Notes: a model not told the origin generated them from the sequence alone. A stretch of DNA of 64,000 nucleotides from Allopseudospirillum japonicum (GCF_900108915.1 NZ_FNYH01000006.1:1-64000), one strand, 5' to 3'. Shown: positions 10,046 through 20,516, numbered from the stretch's first letter. Numbers and translations are program-made.

Positions 10046-11311
10046 ATGCCCCCGATTGATCACCATCGCAAAGGCAGAGCGCGCCTGTCGTTAGAGGATA
10101 TTTTAAATGGCCCAGATGAATTTGGTTTGCTTGCGGTGAAAGCCAAGGAGGCTGGCGGCGGCCTGCCTGTGGAAGTAACTAAATTTGAAGAAATTAATAC
10201 CTTTATTGAGCAGCATGGCCGGGTGCCTGCTAGTTCAGGTGCCCTGTCTGAAAAGCTGCTGGCTCGGCGGCTCAATACGTATCTTCATTGTCCAGAGTCG
10301 CACGCTTCCCTGAAACCCTATGATCGTTATGGCCTCTTATCCAGTGCGGAAACAGAGACTCAGCCCAGCGCTGACCCTGTACAACCCAGAGTGCAAAGCC
10401 TTTCAGAGACAGAAAATGTCACCTCGTTAGAGGATATTTTTGCCAGTGAAGCCTTTGCGGCGCTAGATCAAGGCGAGGCCGCCTTATTTGAGCCTGTGCA
10501 TGTGGCTTTTGCGACACCAAGAGAAATCCCAGAGGAGATTGCGCAGCGGCGGATTTGCAAAGATTTCTCTGTGTTTGAACCTCTCTTTAAAGCACTGCAT
10601 CAAGGTCTGCAATCAGGAAAAATAAAAACGGCACGTTTTCAGCGGGCCTCCCAGATGCGAACCGGTGATGCCTTTATTTTAGAAGGGGTGCTGTGTTTGA
10701 TTGATGAAGTGGGCGAGCGCCGAGAAGATAATCAAGGCCGCTATGATCCCCGCTTGCGGGTCATTTTTGAGAACGGTACTGAATCAAATCACTTGCTGCA
10801 ATCACTGGCGAAACGTCTTTACCAAGATGAAAACGGCCGCCGGATTATGCGTGATCCTGATTCGGTCGAGGATGCATTCAATAATATTACCCATAAAGAT
10901 CAGCGTGCCGGCCAGATTTACTTGGTCGCGACCAAGAGTGAACACCCAGATCTGCAAGGGATTCCCAACTTGATCAAAATCGGCTACACAGAGCAGACGG
11001 TTGAGGAAAGGACCAAAAATGCAGCGCGGGAGACGGCGTTTCTGGAAGCACCGGTCAAGATTCTCGCATCCATGGAATGCTATAACCTCAATCCAAGAAA
11101 ATTTGAAACCTTAATTCATGGATTTTTGCATGCGCAACGGTTGCAAATCACCCTGATCGGTCAAGATGGCAAAAAGTACCACCCGCAAGAATGGTTTTCT
11201 GTACCTTTGGAGACAGCAAGAGAAGTAGTGAAGCGTATCCTTGATGGCAGTATCGTCCATTACCGCATGGATAACACGCGGGGACAACTGGTGAAAAAAA
11301 GCGCAACTTAA
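10046..11311 (+). CDS. GIY-YIG (T5orf172/MUG113-type) nuclease-domain protein
   Basis: 421 aa. The N-terminal 280 aa are of unknown fold. The C-terminal domain has GQIYLV (289-294) and LIKIGYT (309-315) as the GIY and YIG strands, ERTKNA with the conserved arginine, and FETLIHGFL with the likely metal-binding glutamate E354. That matches the T5orf172 branch of GIY-YIG nucleases. Start ATG 10046 follows AAGGAGATGGACC, an excellent SD, 17 bp after the helicase. As the only evident nuclease domain in the cassette, it is the best candidate for DNA cleavage. Target and cleavage mode are unknown. Confidence 0.82.
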   Translation: MPPIDHHRKGRARLSLEDILNGPDEFGLLAVKAKEAGGGLPVEVTKFEEINTFIEQHGRVPASSGALSEKLLARRLNTYLHCPESHASLKPYDRYGLLSSAETETQPSADPVQPRVQSLSETENVTSLEDIFASEAFAALDQGEAALFEPVHVAFATPREIPEEIAQRRICKDFSVFEPLFKALHQGLQSGKIKTARFQRASQMRTGDAFILEGVLCLIDEVGERREDNQGRYDPRLRVIFENGTESNHLLQSLAKRLYQDENGRRIMRDPDSVEDAFNNITHKDQRAGQIYLVATKSEHPDLQGIPNLIKIGYTEQTVEERTKNAARETAFLEAPVKILASMECYNLNPRKFETLIHGFLHAQRLQITLIGQDGKKYHPQEWFSVPLETAREVVKRILDGSIVHYRMDNTRGQLVKKSAT

Positions 11312-11330
11312 GCTTTATCCCTGCACTTAA

Positions 11331-11345
11331 ATAGCTTAAAGCTAT
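11331..11345. promoter_or_regulatory. OxyR-like half operator upstream of ahpC
   Basis: ATAG (11331-11334), seven bases, CTAT (11342-11345) matches one ATAG-N7-CTAT unit of the OxyR site. The wider 17 bases are a perfect palindrome (AATAGCTT A AAGCTATT). The second unit expected about 10 bases further is not recognisable. It lies about 160 bp before ahpC and about 75 bp before the promoter candidate. OxyR control of ahpC is usual; binding here is inferred. Confidence 0.45.
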
Positions 11346-11416
11346 TGCTTTGTTAAATACAATCAATTTTAAGTATGTGATCTGATCGGCTTATACTCAA
11401 TCCCGTAAACAAAAGT

Positions 11417-11445
11417 TTGCACAGCACACAAAGCATTTTTAATAA
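11417..11445 (+). promoter_or_regulatory. Candidate sigma-70 promoter for ahpC
   Basis: TTGCAC (11417-11422) and TAATAA (11440-11445) are separated by 17 bases, giving a leader of about 50 bases to ahpC with RBS AGGAGA at 11491-11496. Two GCTAGC palindromes (11451-11456 and 11472-11477) flank the predicted start region. Confidence 0.45.
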
Positions 11446-11503
11446 ATTTTGCTAGCCTTTTATAGGCAAGTGCTAGCTCAATCCAAAACGAGGAGAAATC
11501 AAG

Positions 11504-12070
11504 ATGTCTATGTATATTGGTTCTGAAGTACAAGCTTTTAACGCGACAGCTTTTCACAAAGGCGAGTTTGTGGAAGTGTCTGAGCAAGACCTGAAAGGCA
11601 AGTGGTCTGTGGTTTTCTTCTATCCAGCTGATTTCACTTTTGTCTGCCCGACTGAGCTAGGCGATTTAGCAGATAACTATGATGAGTTCCAAAAGCTCGG
11701 CGTAGAAATCTATGGTGTTTCTACTGATACCCACTTCACCCATAAAGCTTGGCACGACACTTCAGAAACCATTGGTAAAATCCAATTCCCTCTGATTGGT
11801 GATCCAACAGGCAAAATTACCCGTAATTTTGGGGTGATGATTGAAGAGGCTGGTCTAGCCGAACGCGGTACCTTCGTGATTGATCCAGAAGGCAAAATCC
11901 AAATCGTCGAGATCAATGCAGGCGGTATTGGCCGTGATGCAAGTGAATTGCTGCGCAAAGTAAAAGCTGCGCAATATGTGGCCACACACCCAGGCGAAGT
12001 TTGCCCTGCTAAATGGAAAGAAGGTGAAGCGACCCTTGCCCCTTCTTTGGATCTTGTCGGTAAGATCTAA
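11504..12070 (+). CDS. ahpC: Alkyl hydroperoxide reductase subunit C (2-Cys peroxiredoxin)
   Basis: 188 aa. The peroxidatic cysteine is in [11 protein letters not shown] (C48) and the resolving cysteine in GEVCPAKW (C167), the classic AhpC1 pattern. It reduces H2O2 and organic hydroperoxides in the cytoplasm and is recycled by AhpF, encoded 140 bp downstream. The SD AGGAGA sits seven bases before ATG 11504. An OxyR-like half site and a promoter candidate lie upstream. Confidence 0.97.
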   Translation: MSMYIGSEVQAFNATAFHKGEFVEVSEQDLKGKWSVVFFYPADFTFVCPTELGDLADNYDEFQKLGVEIYGVSTDTHFTHKAWHDTSETIGKIQFPLIGDPTGKITRNFGVMIEEAGLAERGTFVIDPEGKIQIVEINAGGIGRDASELLRKVKAAQYVATHPGEVCPAKWKEGEATLAPSLDLVGKI

Positions 12071-12081
12071 GACGCCAGACC

Positions 12082-12110
12082 ACCAGCAGGGTGATGATCA
12101 CCTTGCTGGT
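12082..12110 (+). other. Strong stem-loop between ahpC and ahpF
   Basis: ACCAGCAGGGTGAT at 12082-12095 pairs almost fully with ATCACCTTGCTGGT at 12097-12110 (one G-U). There is no following T-run. Such a hairpin in the ahpC-ahpF spacer could protect the abundant ahpC message or attenuate ahpF. The remainder of the 140-bp gap is AT-rich leader. Confidence 0.5.
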
Positions 12111-12211
12111 ACCTTCCCAGTAAAAACGCACACTACCTAAAGAAGGCGCTTGTCTGTTCGGGTTAGTCGTCTGTGCAAAATTTAAAAATATTTTTATATA
12201 GGAATATAATT

Positions 12212-13756
12212 ATGTTAGACGCTCAATTAAAACAACAGCTGCAAGCTTATTTAGGTCACTTAAAACAACCTATCGAACTCAGCTTAGCCTTAGATGATTC
12301 TAAAAAATCACAAGAAATTCAAGATCTTGCACAAGAAATTGCCAGTCTATCGGATTTAATCAGCCTGCATCATACCGAGCGGGCACGTGCACCTAGTCTA
12401 GGGATTGCACCAGCAGGGGAAACCGCAAGAGTTATTTTTGCCGGCGTGCCTATGGGGCATGAGTTTACCTCCTTGGTACTTGCCTTATTACATGCGGGCG
12501 GGCATCCACCCAAAACCGATCCCGCCGTGATTGAGCAAATCCGCCAACTGGATACAGAATTACACTTTGAGACTTATATTTCTCTATCCTGCCAGAATTG
12601 CCCGGATGTGGTGCAAGCGCTGAATTTAATGGCAACCTTTAACCCTAAAATCACCCATACCATGGTGGATGGGGCCTTATTTCAAACTGAGGTTGAGCAA
12701 AAACATATTATGGCGGTGCCGGCGGTCTATTTGGCCGGTGAAAGTTTTGCCCAAGGGCGGATGAGCTTGGAAGACATTCTTGGCAAAGTCGATACCCAAG
12801 CCGGCGCACGGCAAGCGCAAGCCTTAGCACAAAAAGCCCCTTATGATGTGCTGATTGTCGGTGGTGGCCCAGCAGGTGCCGCAGCTGCTATTTATGCTGC
12901 TCGTAAAGGGATACGCACCGGCTTAGTGGCCGAGCGTTTCGGTGGTCAAGTCATGGATACTGTGGGGATTGAAAACTTTATTTCTGTGCCCTATACAGAA
13001 GGGCCGAAATTGGTGGCGAATTTGGAAGCCCATGTGCAGGAATACGGTGTAGATATTATTCGTGATCAAAAAGCGCAGGCTTTACGACGTGCACAAGGGA
13101 TTGAGGTCGAGCTGGCTAGTGGGGCGACCTTAACAAGCCGAAGTGTGATTTTAGCGACCGGTGCGCGCTGGCGTGAGTTAAACGTCCCCGGTGAGCAAGA
13201 ATATAAAGGCCGTGGCGTGGCTTACTGTCCGCACTGTGATGGCCCCTTCTTTAAAGGGAAAAAAGTGGCCGTGATCGGTGGTGGGAACTCTGGTATTGAA
13301 GCGGCGATTGATCTTGCCGGCATTGTTGAACAGGTCACGGTATTAGAATTTGGCGAAAGCTTGCGGGCGGATGCGGTATTACAGAAAAAAGCCCAATCTT
13401 TGGCCAATGTGGAGATTATTACGCAAGCGCAGACAACTGCTGTGGTTGGTGATGGCAATAAAGTCACAGGGCTAACTTATCTTGACCGCCGTGATCAAAG
13501 CGAGCATACCCTGGAACTGGCGGGGATTTTTGTGCAAATCGGCTTGGTGCCTAATACGGATTGGTTGCAAGACTCGCAAGTGAATCTATCAAAATTTGGT
13601 GAAATAGAAGTTGATAGCCGAGGCGCGACCTCTATGGCCGGCGTGTTTGCTGCGGGCGATGTCACTAATATCCCATATAAGCAAATTGTGATTTCTATGG
13701 GATCAGGCGCCAGTGCCGCACTGGGTGCCTTTGATTACCTGATTCGGGAAGCTTGA
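12212..13756 (+). CDS. ahpF: Alkyl hydroperoxide reductase subunit F
   Basis: 514 aa FAD/NADH disulfide reductase that recycles AhpC. The N-terminal double thioredoxin-like domain carries SCQNC (C127, C130). The FAD-binding [10 protein letters not shown] motif begins at about residue 213. The thioredoxin-reductase-like redox centre is CPHC (C339, C342), followed by NAD-binding [10 protein letters not shown]. Spacing matches enterobacterial AhpF (C129/C132 and C345/C348). I start at ATG 12212; an in-frame GTG at 12173 would add 13 residues that do not fit the family. Confidence 0.96.
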   Translation: MLDAQLKQQLQAYLGHLKQPIELSLALDDSKKSQEIQDLAQEIASLSDLISLHHTERARAPSLGIAPAGETARVIFAGVPMGHEFTSLVLALLHAGGHPPKTDPAVIEQIRQLDTELHFETYISLSCQNCPDVVQALNLMATFNPKITHTMVDGALFQTEVEQKHIMAVPAVYLAGESFAQGRMSLEDILGKVDTQAGARQAQALAQKAPYDVLIVGGGPAGAAAAIYAARKGIRTGLVAERFGGQVMDTVGIENFISVPYTEGPKLVANLEAHVQEYGVDIIRDQKAQALRRAQGIEVELASGATLTSRSVILATGARWRELNVPGEQEYKGRGVAYCPHCDGPFFKGKKVAVIGGGNSGIEAAIDLAGIVEQVTVLEFGESLRADAVLQKKAQSLANVEIITQAQTTAVVGDGNKVTGLTYLDRRDQSEHTLELAGIFVQIGLVPNTDWLQDSQVNLSKFGEIEVDSRGATSMAGVFAAGDVTNIPYKQIVISMGSGASAALGAFDYLIREA

Positions 13757-13798
13757 TGCCTTTTTTAAGACACCTTGAAGAGTGCCCCGACAGATCTG

Positions 13799-13830
13799 CT
13801 CCCCAGCCGCAAGGTTTGGGGAGTTTTTTT
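13799..13830 (+). terminator. Rho-independent terminator after ahpF
   Basis: CTCCCC (13799-13804) pairs with GGGGAG (13818-13823), followed by seven T (13824-13830). Confidence 0.88.
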
Positions 13831-13844
13831 ATTTGCAAAAACAC

Positions 13845-13870
13845 CAAAAAAGCCCCATCAAGAAGGGGCT
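13845..13870 (-). terminator. Rho-independent terminator after gor
   Basis: On the minus strand AGCCCC pairs with GGGGCT (13851-13870) and is followed by a T-run (A-run 13845-13850 on plus). It lies 45 bases beyond the gor stop codon, facing the ahpF terminator. Confidence 0.85.
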
Positions 13871-13914
13871 AAAGATTCAGACGCTAAAGTCAGGTTGAGA
13901 TGCCACTAGGCAGC

Positions 13915-15264
13915 TTAATCGCGCATAGTGACAAATTCTTCCGCGGCTGTTGGGTGAATCCCTATGGTGGCGTCAAAAGTTGCTTTGGTCGCACCGGCTT
14001 TTAAGGCGACGGCCATACCTTGAATAATCTCGCCGGCATCTTCACCCACCATATGTAACCCAAGCACTTTCTGGCTAGTTTGATCTACCAGCATTTTCAT
14101 AAGGGTTCGTTCTTGGCTACCGGAGAGGGTATGTTTAAGTGCGCGGAACTCAGAACGATAAACTTTCACATTAGCATATTTTTGGCGTGCTTCTTGTTCC
14201 GTCAGGCCAACACAACCGATATTGGGATGTGTAAAAACGGCAGTCGGAATTAACTCATAATCCAAGTCCACCTTTGCCCCTTGGTACAAGTGTTTTACCA
14301 AGGCCATGGCTTCTGCTAAGGCCACCGGCGTCAATTGCACGCGACCGATCACATCACCTAAGGCATATAACCAAGGCAAATTGGTTTGAAATTCATTATT
14401 GACGGCGACCGCGCCTTTTTCATTGAGTTGCACGCCTAAATCTTCCAGGCCCAAGCCTTGGATTTTGGGTTGGCGTCCTGTGGCGTATAACACTTGGTCG
14501 GCAAGCAAGGCTTGGCCATTGGTGAGTTCAGCGAGAATCCCGCCTTCCCCTTGGCTTAAACTTTCAATATTGGTATTGAAATGCAAGTTCACACCTTTTT
14601 TACGCATTTCACTCACTAAATGTTGGCGGATATCCTCATCAAAACCACGCAAGACCAAATCACCACGGTAAATCAGGTGAGTCTCTGCGCCTAAGCCTGC
14701 AAAAATACTCGCAAATTCCACCGCGATATAACCACCACCAACAATCACTAAGCGCTGTGGAAATTCGGCGAGATCAAAGATTTCGTTCGAAGTAATCGCC
14801 AATTCGCGCCCTTGTAAGCCATGAGGTACACTCGGCCAACCACCGGTGGCAAGCAAAACACGCTCAGCGGTATAGACTTGTTCGCCGATTTTCACTTGAT
14901 GGTCGCCAACTAATTGGCCACGGCCTTCTAACAAGGTGACGCCTGAGTTGACTAATAATTGACGATAAACTTGGTTAAGACGTTGAATTTCAGTTTTTTT
15001 CTGCTCGCGTAAATGGGCCCAATCAAAGCTGACTTCTGCTGAAACTTGCCAACCAAAGCCTTGTGCTTCATGGAGGCTTTCGCCATAGTGTGCCGCGTAC
15101 GAATACAGCTTTTTAGGCACGCAACCCACATTGACACAGGTGCCCCCCAAATAAGTGTCTTCGCAAACGGCGACTTTCACGCCTAAAGCTGCTGCGGTGC
15201 GCGCTGCACGTACACCACCGGAACCTGCGCCAATCACTAATAATTGGTAATCATATTGACTCAT
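13915..15264 (-). CDS. gor: Glutathione-disulfide reductase
   Basis: 449 aa pyridine-nucleotide disulfide oxidoreductase keeping glutathione reduced with NADPH. FAD motif VIGAGSGGVRAA (residues 10-21), redox pair GGTCVNVGC (C43, C48), NADPH-binding GGGYIAVEFA, and C-terminal HPTAAEEFV with the catalytic His-Glu. The start MSQYDYQ at 15264 has AAGGAG just upstream; the open frame extends further 5' but those residues are not family-like. It sits in a redox cluster with ahpC, ahpF and the glutathione-dependent adhC. Confidence 0.94.
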   Translation of the reverse strand: MSQYDYQLLVIGAGSGGVRAARTAAALGVKVAVCEDTYLGGTCVNVGCVPKKLYSYAAHYGESLHEAQGFGWQVSAEVSFDWAHLREQKKTEIQRLNQVYRQLLVNSGVTLLEGRGQLVGDHQVKIGEQVYTAERVLLATGGWPSVPHGLQGRELAITSNEIFDLAEFPQRLVIVGGGYIAVEFASIFAGLGAETHLIYRGDLVLRGFDEDIRQHLVSEMRKKGVNLHFNTNIESLSQGEGGILAELTNGQALLADQVLYATGRQPKIQGLGLEDLGVQLNEKGAVAVNNEFQTNLPWLYALGDVIGRVQLTPVALAEAMALVKHLYQGAKVDLDYELIPTAVFTHPNIGCVGLTEQEARQKYANVKVYRSEFRALKHTLSGSQERTLMKMLVDQTSQKVLGLHMVGEDAGEIIQGMAVALKAGATKATFDATIGIHPTAAEEFVTMRD

Positions 15265-15444
15265 AAAAAAACTCCTTGTGATCAGATACATTAGGGATAG
15301 CTTAACATATCTTATTGATAAAACGAGAAAATAGGGCACGATGACCCATCTTGGTTGCTTACAACTTTGGTCTAGATGGTATGATGTTGAAAGCCAGTCC
15401 ACCAATCAAAATACCTTATTGTGGCCATAAAGGAGACCTAACTC

Positions 15445-16122
15445 ATGTGTCAATCGACAGATACAAGCCCTCAATGTGCTATTAGCAAGTTGTTAGAACA
15501 AAATCGTACGTGGGCCGAATCCATCCGTGCGCAAGATCCGCAATATTTTCAGCGTTTATCTGCACAACAAAGCCCAGAATTTTTATGGATTGGTTGTTCG
15601 GATAGCCGTGTGCCAGCCAACCAAATTACCGGCTTGCAACCTGGGGAGGTTTTTGTACATCGTAATGTCGCCAATATCGTACACAACAACGACTTAAACC
15701 TTTTATCCGTAATCCAGTTTGCTGTTGATGTGCTGCAAGTCAAACACATTATGGTGGTTGGGCATTATGGTTGTGGTGGTGTGAAAGCAGCTATTTCGAA
15801 TAAGGAATTTGGCCTAGTTGATTATTGGATTCACGATATCCGTAATATTTATCAGCTCCACCGTGAAGAGCTAGAAGCCTTAGAGCAGGAAGATTTAATT
15901 GTCGATCGCTTATGTGAGCTCAATGTGATTGCCCAAGTCGCCAATGTGTGCCGTACCAAGATGGTCCAAAGGGCTTGGCGTCGTGGTCAAAATTTGAGTA
16001 TTCATGGTTGGTGTTATGGTTTAAAAGATGGTTTGTTAAAAGATTTGGGCGTGAGTGTCTCGTCCTTAGAAGATGTGCCTTCGGTGTATCGCATGGATAC
16101 CCGCTTTCAGGTACCTAATTAG
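15445..16122 (+). CDS. can: Beta-class carbonic anhydrase
   Basis: 225 aa. The zinc ligands and catalytic dyad are visible as CSDSRVP (C51, D53, R55) and GHYGCGG (H107, C110). The enzyme interconverts CO2 and bicarbonate, feeding carboxylations including carbamoyl phosphate for the pyr pathway. ATG 15445 has AAAGGAGA nine bases upstream. It is divergent from gor, with about 180 bp between. Confidence 0.95.
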   Translation: MCQSTDTSPQCAISKLLEQNRTWAESIRAQDPQYFQRLSAQQSPEFLWIGCSDSRVPANQITGLQPGEVFVHRNVANIVHNNDLNLLSVIQFAVDVLQVKHIMVVGHYGCGGVKAAISNKEFGLVDYWIHDIRNIYQLHREELEALEQEDLIVDRLCELNVIAQVANVCRTKMVQRAWRRGQNLSIHGWCYGLKDGLLKDLGVSVSSLEDVPSVYRMDTRFQVPN

Positions 16123-16178
16123 AGAAAAATGGTGTGCGGGTACCTGCTAAGGTATCCGTATTTTAGGGAGAAAAAAGG

Positions 16179-17213
16179 ATGCAGGGTCGATTAAAACAAG
16201 GTTTAACGCCTTGGTTTGCAGCTTGTTTTTTTGTTTGTGCTGGTGCCATGCTGGCGACAGAAGCTTTAGCGAATGAAAGCACGGCCCCTAAATTACCTGG
16301 CTTAATGAAAGAGACAGAAAGCCATGATTTTGAGTGTGTGCCTTTGCCGCCAAGAGTGACAGTACAAGGGCAAATGTATAAGTGGCGAAATGCACAAGGA
16401 CAATGGGTCTACAGTGATCAGCCCCCTGACGATCCTCGACGCGAATCGCAAATTCTGAATGCCAAGCATCATGGGCTTGCTTTGGATTTATCCTTGCGTA
16501 TTCATGGCGAAAGCGGCGTCAGTTTTCTGCGTGATCAAATCCAAGCGGATACGCAACAGCTAGCCAATTTACTTGCCCGTTACTTGCCTCAGCATTCCTT
16601 CCCTGCCATCCGTCTCAATATTCAAATTTTTAGTGATCAAGACTTGTACCAGCAGTATTTGCAAGAACAAGCACCTCAGCTGAACCCACAAGCGATAGGT
16701 TTTTATAGCTTACGCACGCATGAAGCGGTCGTGATGCGTCAAAATCGTGCAGAAGATACTTTAAGAATTTTACGCCATGAGGTGGTGCATCTTTTAATGG
16801 CAAGCTTGTTTGGTCCCACTCCGCATTGGCTGAATGAAGGCTTAGCAGAAAATTTAGAAGTTTTAGATTTACAAGCTCAGTTAAAACTTCTAGCGCCTTC
16901 CGTTCACCATTACCAACGTGTGCAACAACAAGGAATCGCTTGGCCACTGGCGGAGTTTGTGACCTTTGCTTCCCCAGAATGGGCGCAGTTGTCGGCACCA
17001 GATTTATATGCCCAAGCTTGGGCATTGGTCCGTTATTTACTCGAACCAACGCAAGAACACCACTTACGCGCTTTATTTAAAACCTTATGGGCACAACGTT
17101 GCCAACCCTTTGATAGTTTAGCTTGGTGGCAACAAACAACAGATTTGCAACATTTTGAACGTGAATGGCAAGCCTGGCTTGATGCAGGCTTACCTAAAAA
17201 ATTGCGTTTTTAG
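16179..17213 (+). CDS. Secreted DUF4124-domain protein with gluzincin-like HExxH motif
   Basis: 344 aa. A signal peptide is evident at residues 1-31 (hydrophobic PWFAACFFVCAGAMLATEALA, cleavage near LA-NE). A DUF4124-like segment follows (MYKWRNAQGQWVYSDQPP, 67-83). The second half carries HEVVH (200-204) and, 16 residues on, WLNEGLAE (E220/E224), the arrangement of a gluzincin zinc peptidase. A periplasmic peptidase or scaffold role is inferred; substrate unknown. ATG 16179 follows GGGAGAAAAAAGG. Confidence 0.7.
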   Translation: MQGRLKQGLTPWFAACFFVCAGAMLATEALANESTAPKLPGLMKETESHDFECVPLPPRVTVQGQMYKWRNAQGQWVYSDQPPDDPRRESQILNAKHHGLALDLSLRIHGESGVSFLRDQIQADTQQLANLLARYLPQHSFPAIRLNIQIFSDQDLYQQYLQEQAPQLNPQAIGFYSLRTHEAVVMRQNRAEDTLRILRHEVVHLLMASLFGPTPHWLNEGLAENLEVLDLQAQLKLLAPSVHHYQRVQQQGIAWPLAEFVTFASPEWAQLSAPDLYAQAWALVRYLLEPTQEHHLRALFKTLWAQRCQPFDSLAWWQQTTDLQHFEREWQAWLDAGLPKKLRF

Positions 17214-17229
17214 TGAAAATCTGTGCAAA

Positions 17230-17249
17230 CCCCGCCCGATCGGGCGGGG
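17230..17249. terminator. GC-rich palindrome between convergent genes
   Basis: A perfect 20-base palindrome with CCCCGCCC and GGGCGGGG arms at 17230-17249, between the ends of the peptidase-like gene (+) and adhC (-). Only a short T stretch follows on the minus strand (TTTG), so terminator activity is plausible but not certain. Confidence 0.5.
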
Positions 17250-17269
17250 ATGGATAAAGCCAAGGGGCA

Positions 17270-18505
<1,236 letters not shown>

Positions 18506-18572
18506 TTACAAATCACTTTTACCAATCAGTAATAATCCGAGTTGGTAGCACAAGCACAGAGATAGAAACATT

Positions 18573-19439
18573 ATGGCTCAATGGGAAGGTGTTAATGAAT
18601 TTGTTGCTGTGGTTGAAAGCGGCAGTTTTACCCAAGCAGCACAACGCATTGGAATTTCCACGGCGCAAGTGAGTCGTTTAATTGCCCAATTAGAACAGCG
18701 TTTGGCAACCAAGTTACTGTACCGCAGTACCCGCAAGGTTTCCGTGACGGAAGCAGGCACCCTTTATTATCAGCATTGTCGCCAAGTGCTGGACGCTTTA
18801 GAAGCCGCAGAGCGAAAACTCACCTATTTGCAAACCACCCCAAGGGGTAAGCTGCGTATTACGATGCCGATCACTTATGGTGAAAAAGTCGTAGCCCCTT
18901 TGTTAAATGATTTTATGTGCGATTATCCGGAGTTAAAAATCCAAGTCCAACTCAGTAACCAAAAGCTAGATCTTGTGAAAGAGGGTTTTGATTTAGCGGT
19001 TCGTATTGGTAAATTAGAAGATTCAAATATGATGGCCAAGCGTTTAGCAACACGTCGATTATTTTTATGTGCTTCTCCTAGTTATATTCAAACTTACGGT
19101 ATGCCACAGGCCTTATCTGAATTAAACCGACATAATTGTTTATTAGGAACACTAGATTTTTGGCGTTTTAAAAAAGATGGTAAAGAATATAACTTAAGAG
19201 TACAGGGAAGTTTAAGATATAATAGTGGTCATGCCTTAGTTGATGCGGCTTTAAAAGGCTTGGGTCTAGTGCAACTGCCAGATTTTTATGTGCAATCCTC
19301 TTTACATTGTAAAGATTTGATAGAAGTATTACCTGAATTTCAACCAGAAGATGAAGATATTTGGGCACTGTATCCACATGACTTGCATCTTTCACCCAAG
19401 GTCCGTAGATTAGTCGATTTTCTAAAAGAAAAATTATAA
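18573..19439 (+). CDS. LysR-family transcriptional regulator
   Basis: 288 aa. N-terminal winged helix-turn-helix FTQAAQRIGISTAQVSRLIAQ (about 20-40), then the LysR linker and a substrate-binding domain (GKLRITMPITYGEKVVAPLL). It belongs to the AaeR/DsdC-like group often next to adhC. Divergent from adhC, so it probably controls that gene in response to formaldehyde or a nitrosothiol. That control is inferred from position. Confidence 0.9.
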   Translation: MAQWEGVNEFVAVVESGSFTQAAQRIGISTAQVSRLIAQLEQRLATKLLYRSTRKVSVTEAGTLYYQHCRQVLDALEAAERKLTYLQTTPRGKLRITMPITYGEKVVAPLLNDFMCDYPELKIQVQLSNQKLDLVKEGFDLAVRIGKLEDSNMMAKRLATRRLFLCASPSYIQTYGMPQALSELNRHNCLLGTLDFWRFKKDGKEYNLRVQGSLRYNSGHALVDAALKGLGLVQLPDFYVQSSLHCKDLIEVLPEFQPEDEDIWALYPHDLHLSPKVRRLVDFLKEKL

Positions 19440-19565
19440 ACTGATATCTTATTGTGCTTTAAATGCATTCAAGAATAGATAATTTAAAGATCCAGTTCAA
19501 AATAGGTCTTACCATGTTTGGTGCTTATATTAGATCCATGAATTTTATTAATAGGGACATGACAT

Positions 19566-20402
19566 TTGACGATGCACACGCCACAAACTCGATATTTGTT
19601 TTTAGAAATGCTGGCCTTATGGCAAGGCTATGTCCGTAATAAGGATTTGGTTAATCAATTTGTGATAAGTCGCCAACAGGCTTATCAGGATATCCGCGCT
19701 TACCAAAAGCACTATCCGGGGCGGCTTTATAGAACATCTACTGGTCCTTATCAGTTCACGCCACAATTTATAGAGCAGGCGTCTAAACACTCACTAGAAG
19801 ATTACTTGCATTGGTTGACGACAGGTCAATTTTATGCACCGAAAATATCACAACATGCCTTATTCGGTGAGTTTTGTGTTGCGCCGCAACGCTACGTAGC
19901 ACCTCGGGTGATTGCTGCTTTAACGGAAGCCATACGTCAGCAAAAACGCGTCGAACTTGGTTATGTCTCCCTCTCTCATCCTGAGTGGCAAGGGCGTATT
20001 TTTCACCCACATACTTTTGTGAAAACGAGTCTACGTTGGCATGTCCGTGGGTATTGTGAAAAATCCCAAGATTACCGAGATTTGGTGTTAAGTCGTTGTC
20101 GTGGTGATGCTGAGGTACTGGATACATCCCAATATACGCAAAAAGATGATTATGCTTGGAATACACAGGTGACGCTTATTTTTGCACCTGATCCTCGGTT
20201 AAGTGAAGCACAAAAAGAAGTGGTTAGCCATGATTACCAATTGAAAAACGGGCAAGTACAGATCAGCACACGCGCGGCTTTAGTGAATTATTTATTAAAG
20301 GAAATGCAAATTAACCCCCAATACCTTGAAGGCACACCAGAAGCACAGCAAGTAATTTTAGTCAACCCAGATGACGTTAAACCCTGGTTATTTGGGCGCT
20401 AA
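19566..20402 (+). CDS. WYL-domain transcriptional regulator next to the cas genes
   Basis: 278 aa. The N-terminal winged helix region (LFLEMLALWQGYVRNKDLV) is followed by a WYL domain: KRVELGYVSL, FHPHTFVKTSLRWHVRGYC, and LVLSRCRG with the conserved arginines. A C-terminal WCX-like extension (LLKEMQINPQYL) ends the protein. The layout resembles BrxR/CapW regulators that repress phage-defence operons. It precedes cas1 by 114 bp in the same direction, and a palindromic operator lies between. The TTG at 19566 is eight bases after AGGGA; an ATG at 19572 is the alternative start. Confidence 0.85.
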   Translation: MTMHTPQTRYLFLEMLALWQGYVRNKDLVNQFVISRQQAYQDIRAYQKHYPGRLYRTSTGPYQFTPQFIEQASKHSLEDYLHWLTTGQFYAPKISQHALFGEFCVAPQRYVAPRVIAALTEAIRQQKRVELGYVSLSHPEWQGRIFHPHTFVKTSLRWHVRGYCEKSQDYRDLVLSRCRGDAEVLDTSQYTQKDDYAWNTQVTLIFAPDPRLSEAQKEVVSHDYQLKNGQVQISTRAALVNYLLKEMQINPQYLEGTPEAQQVILVNPDDVKPWLFGR

Positions 20403-20422
20403 TATGCAGTTAAACACACTTA

Positions 20423-20441
20423 AGGTAAAGTCACTTGACCT
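20423..20441. promoter_or_regulatory. Palindromic operator candidate upstream of cas1
   Basis: AGGTAAAGTCACTTGACCT: arms of nine bases around a central C, eight of nine paired. The TTGACC inside (20435-20440) could be a -35 element, with a weak TGTACT (20459-20464) as -10. A dimeric winged-helix regulator such as the neighbouring WYL protein would suit this symmetric site. It lies 75 bp before cas1. The only other notable thing in the gap is AAGGAGG at 20450-20456, far from the cas1 start. Confidence 0.5.
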
Positions 20442-20516
20442 ATACCAATAAGGAGGATTGTACTTTGTATTGATATCAGGTAGATAAGGGAAAGGTAACA
20501 AGGAACGGAGTTAGCA

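Noticed and set aside
5219-11311. DISARM or BREX system.
   Set aside because: None of DUF1998 (DrmB), phospholipase D (DrmC), PglZ or BrxC homologues are present.
20458-20487. Possible TTG-started leader peptide in front of cas1.
   Set aside because: AGGAGG is only one base from the TTG, and the peptide of nine codons has no recognisable feature.
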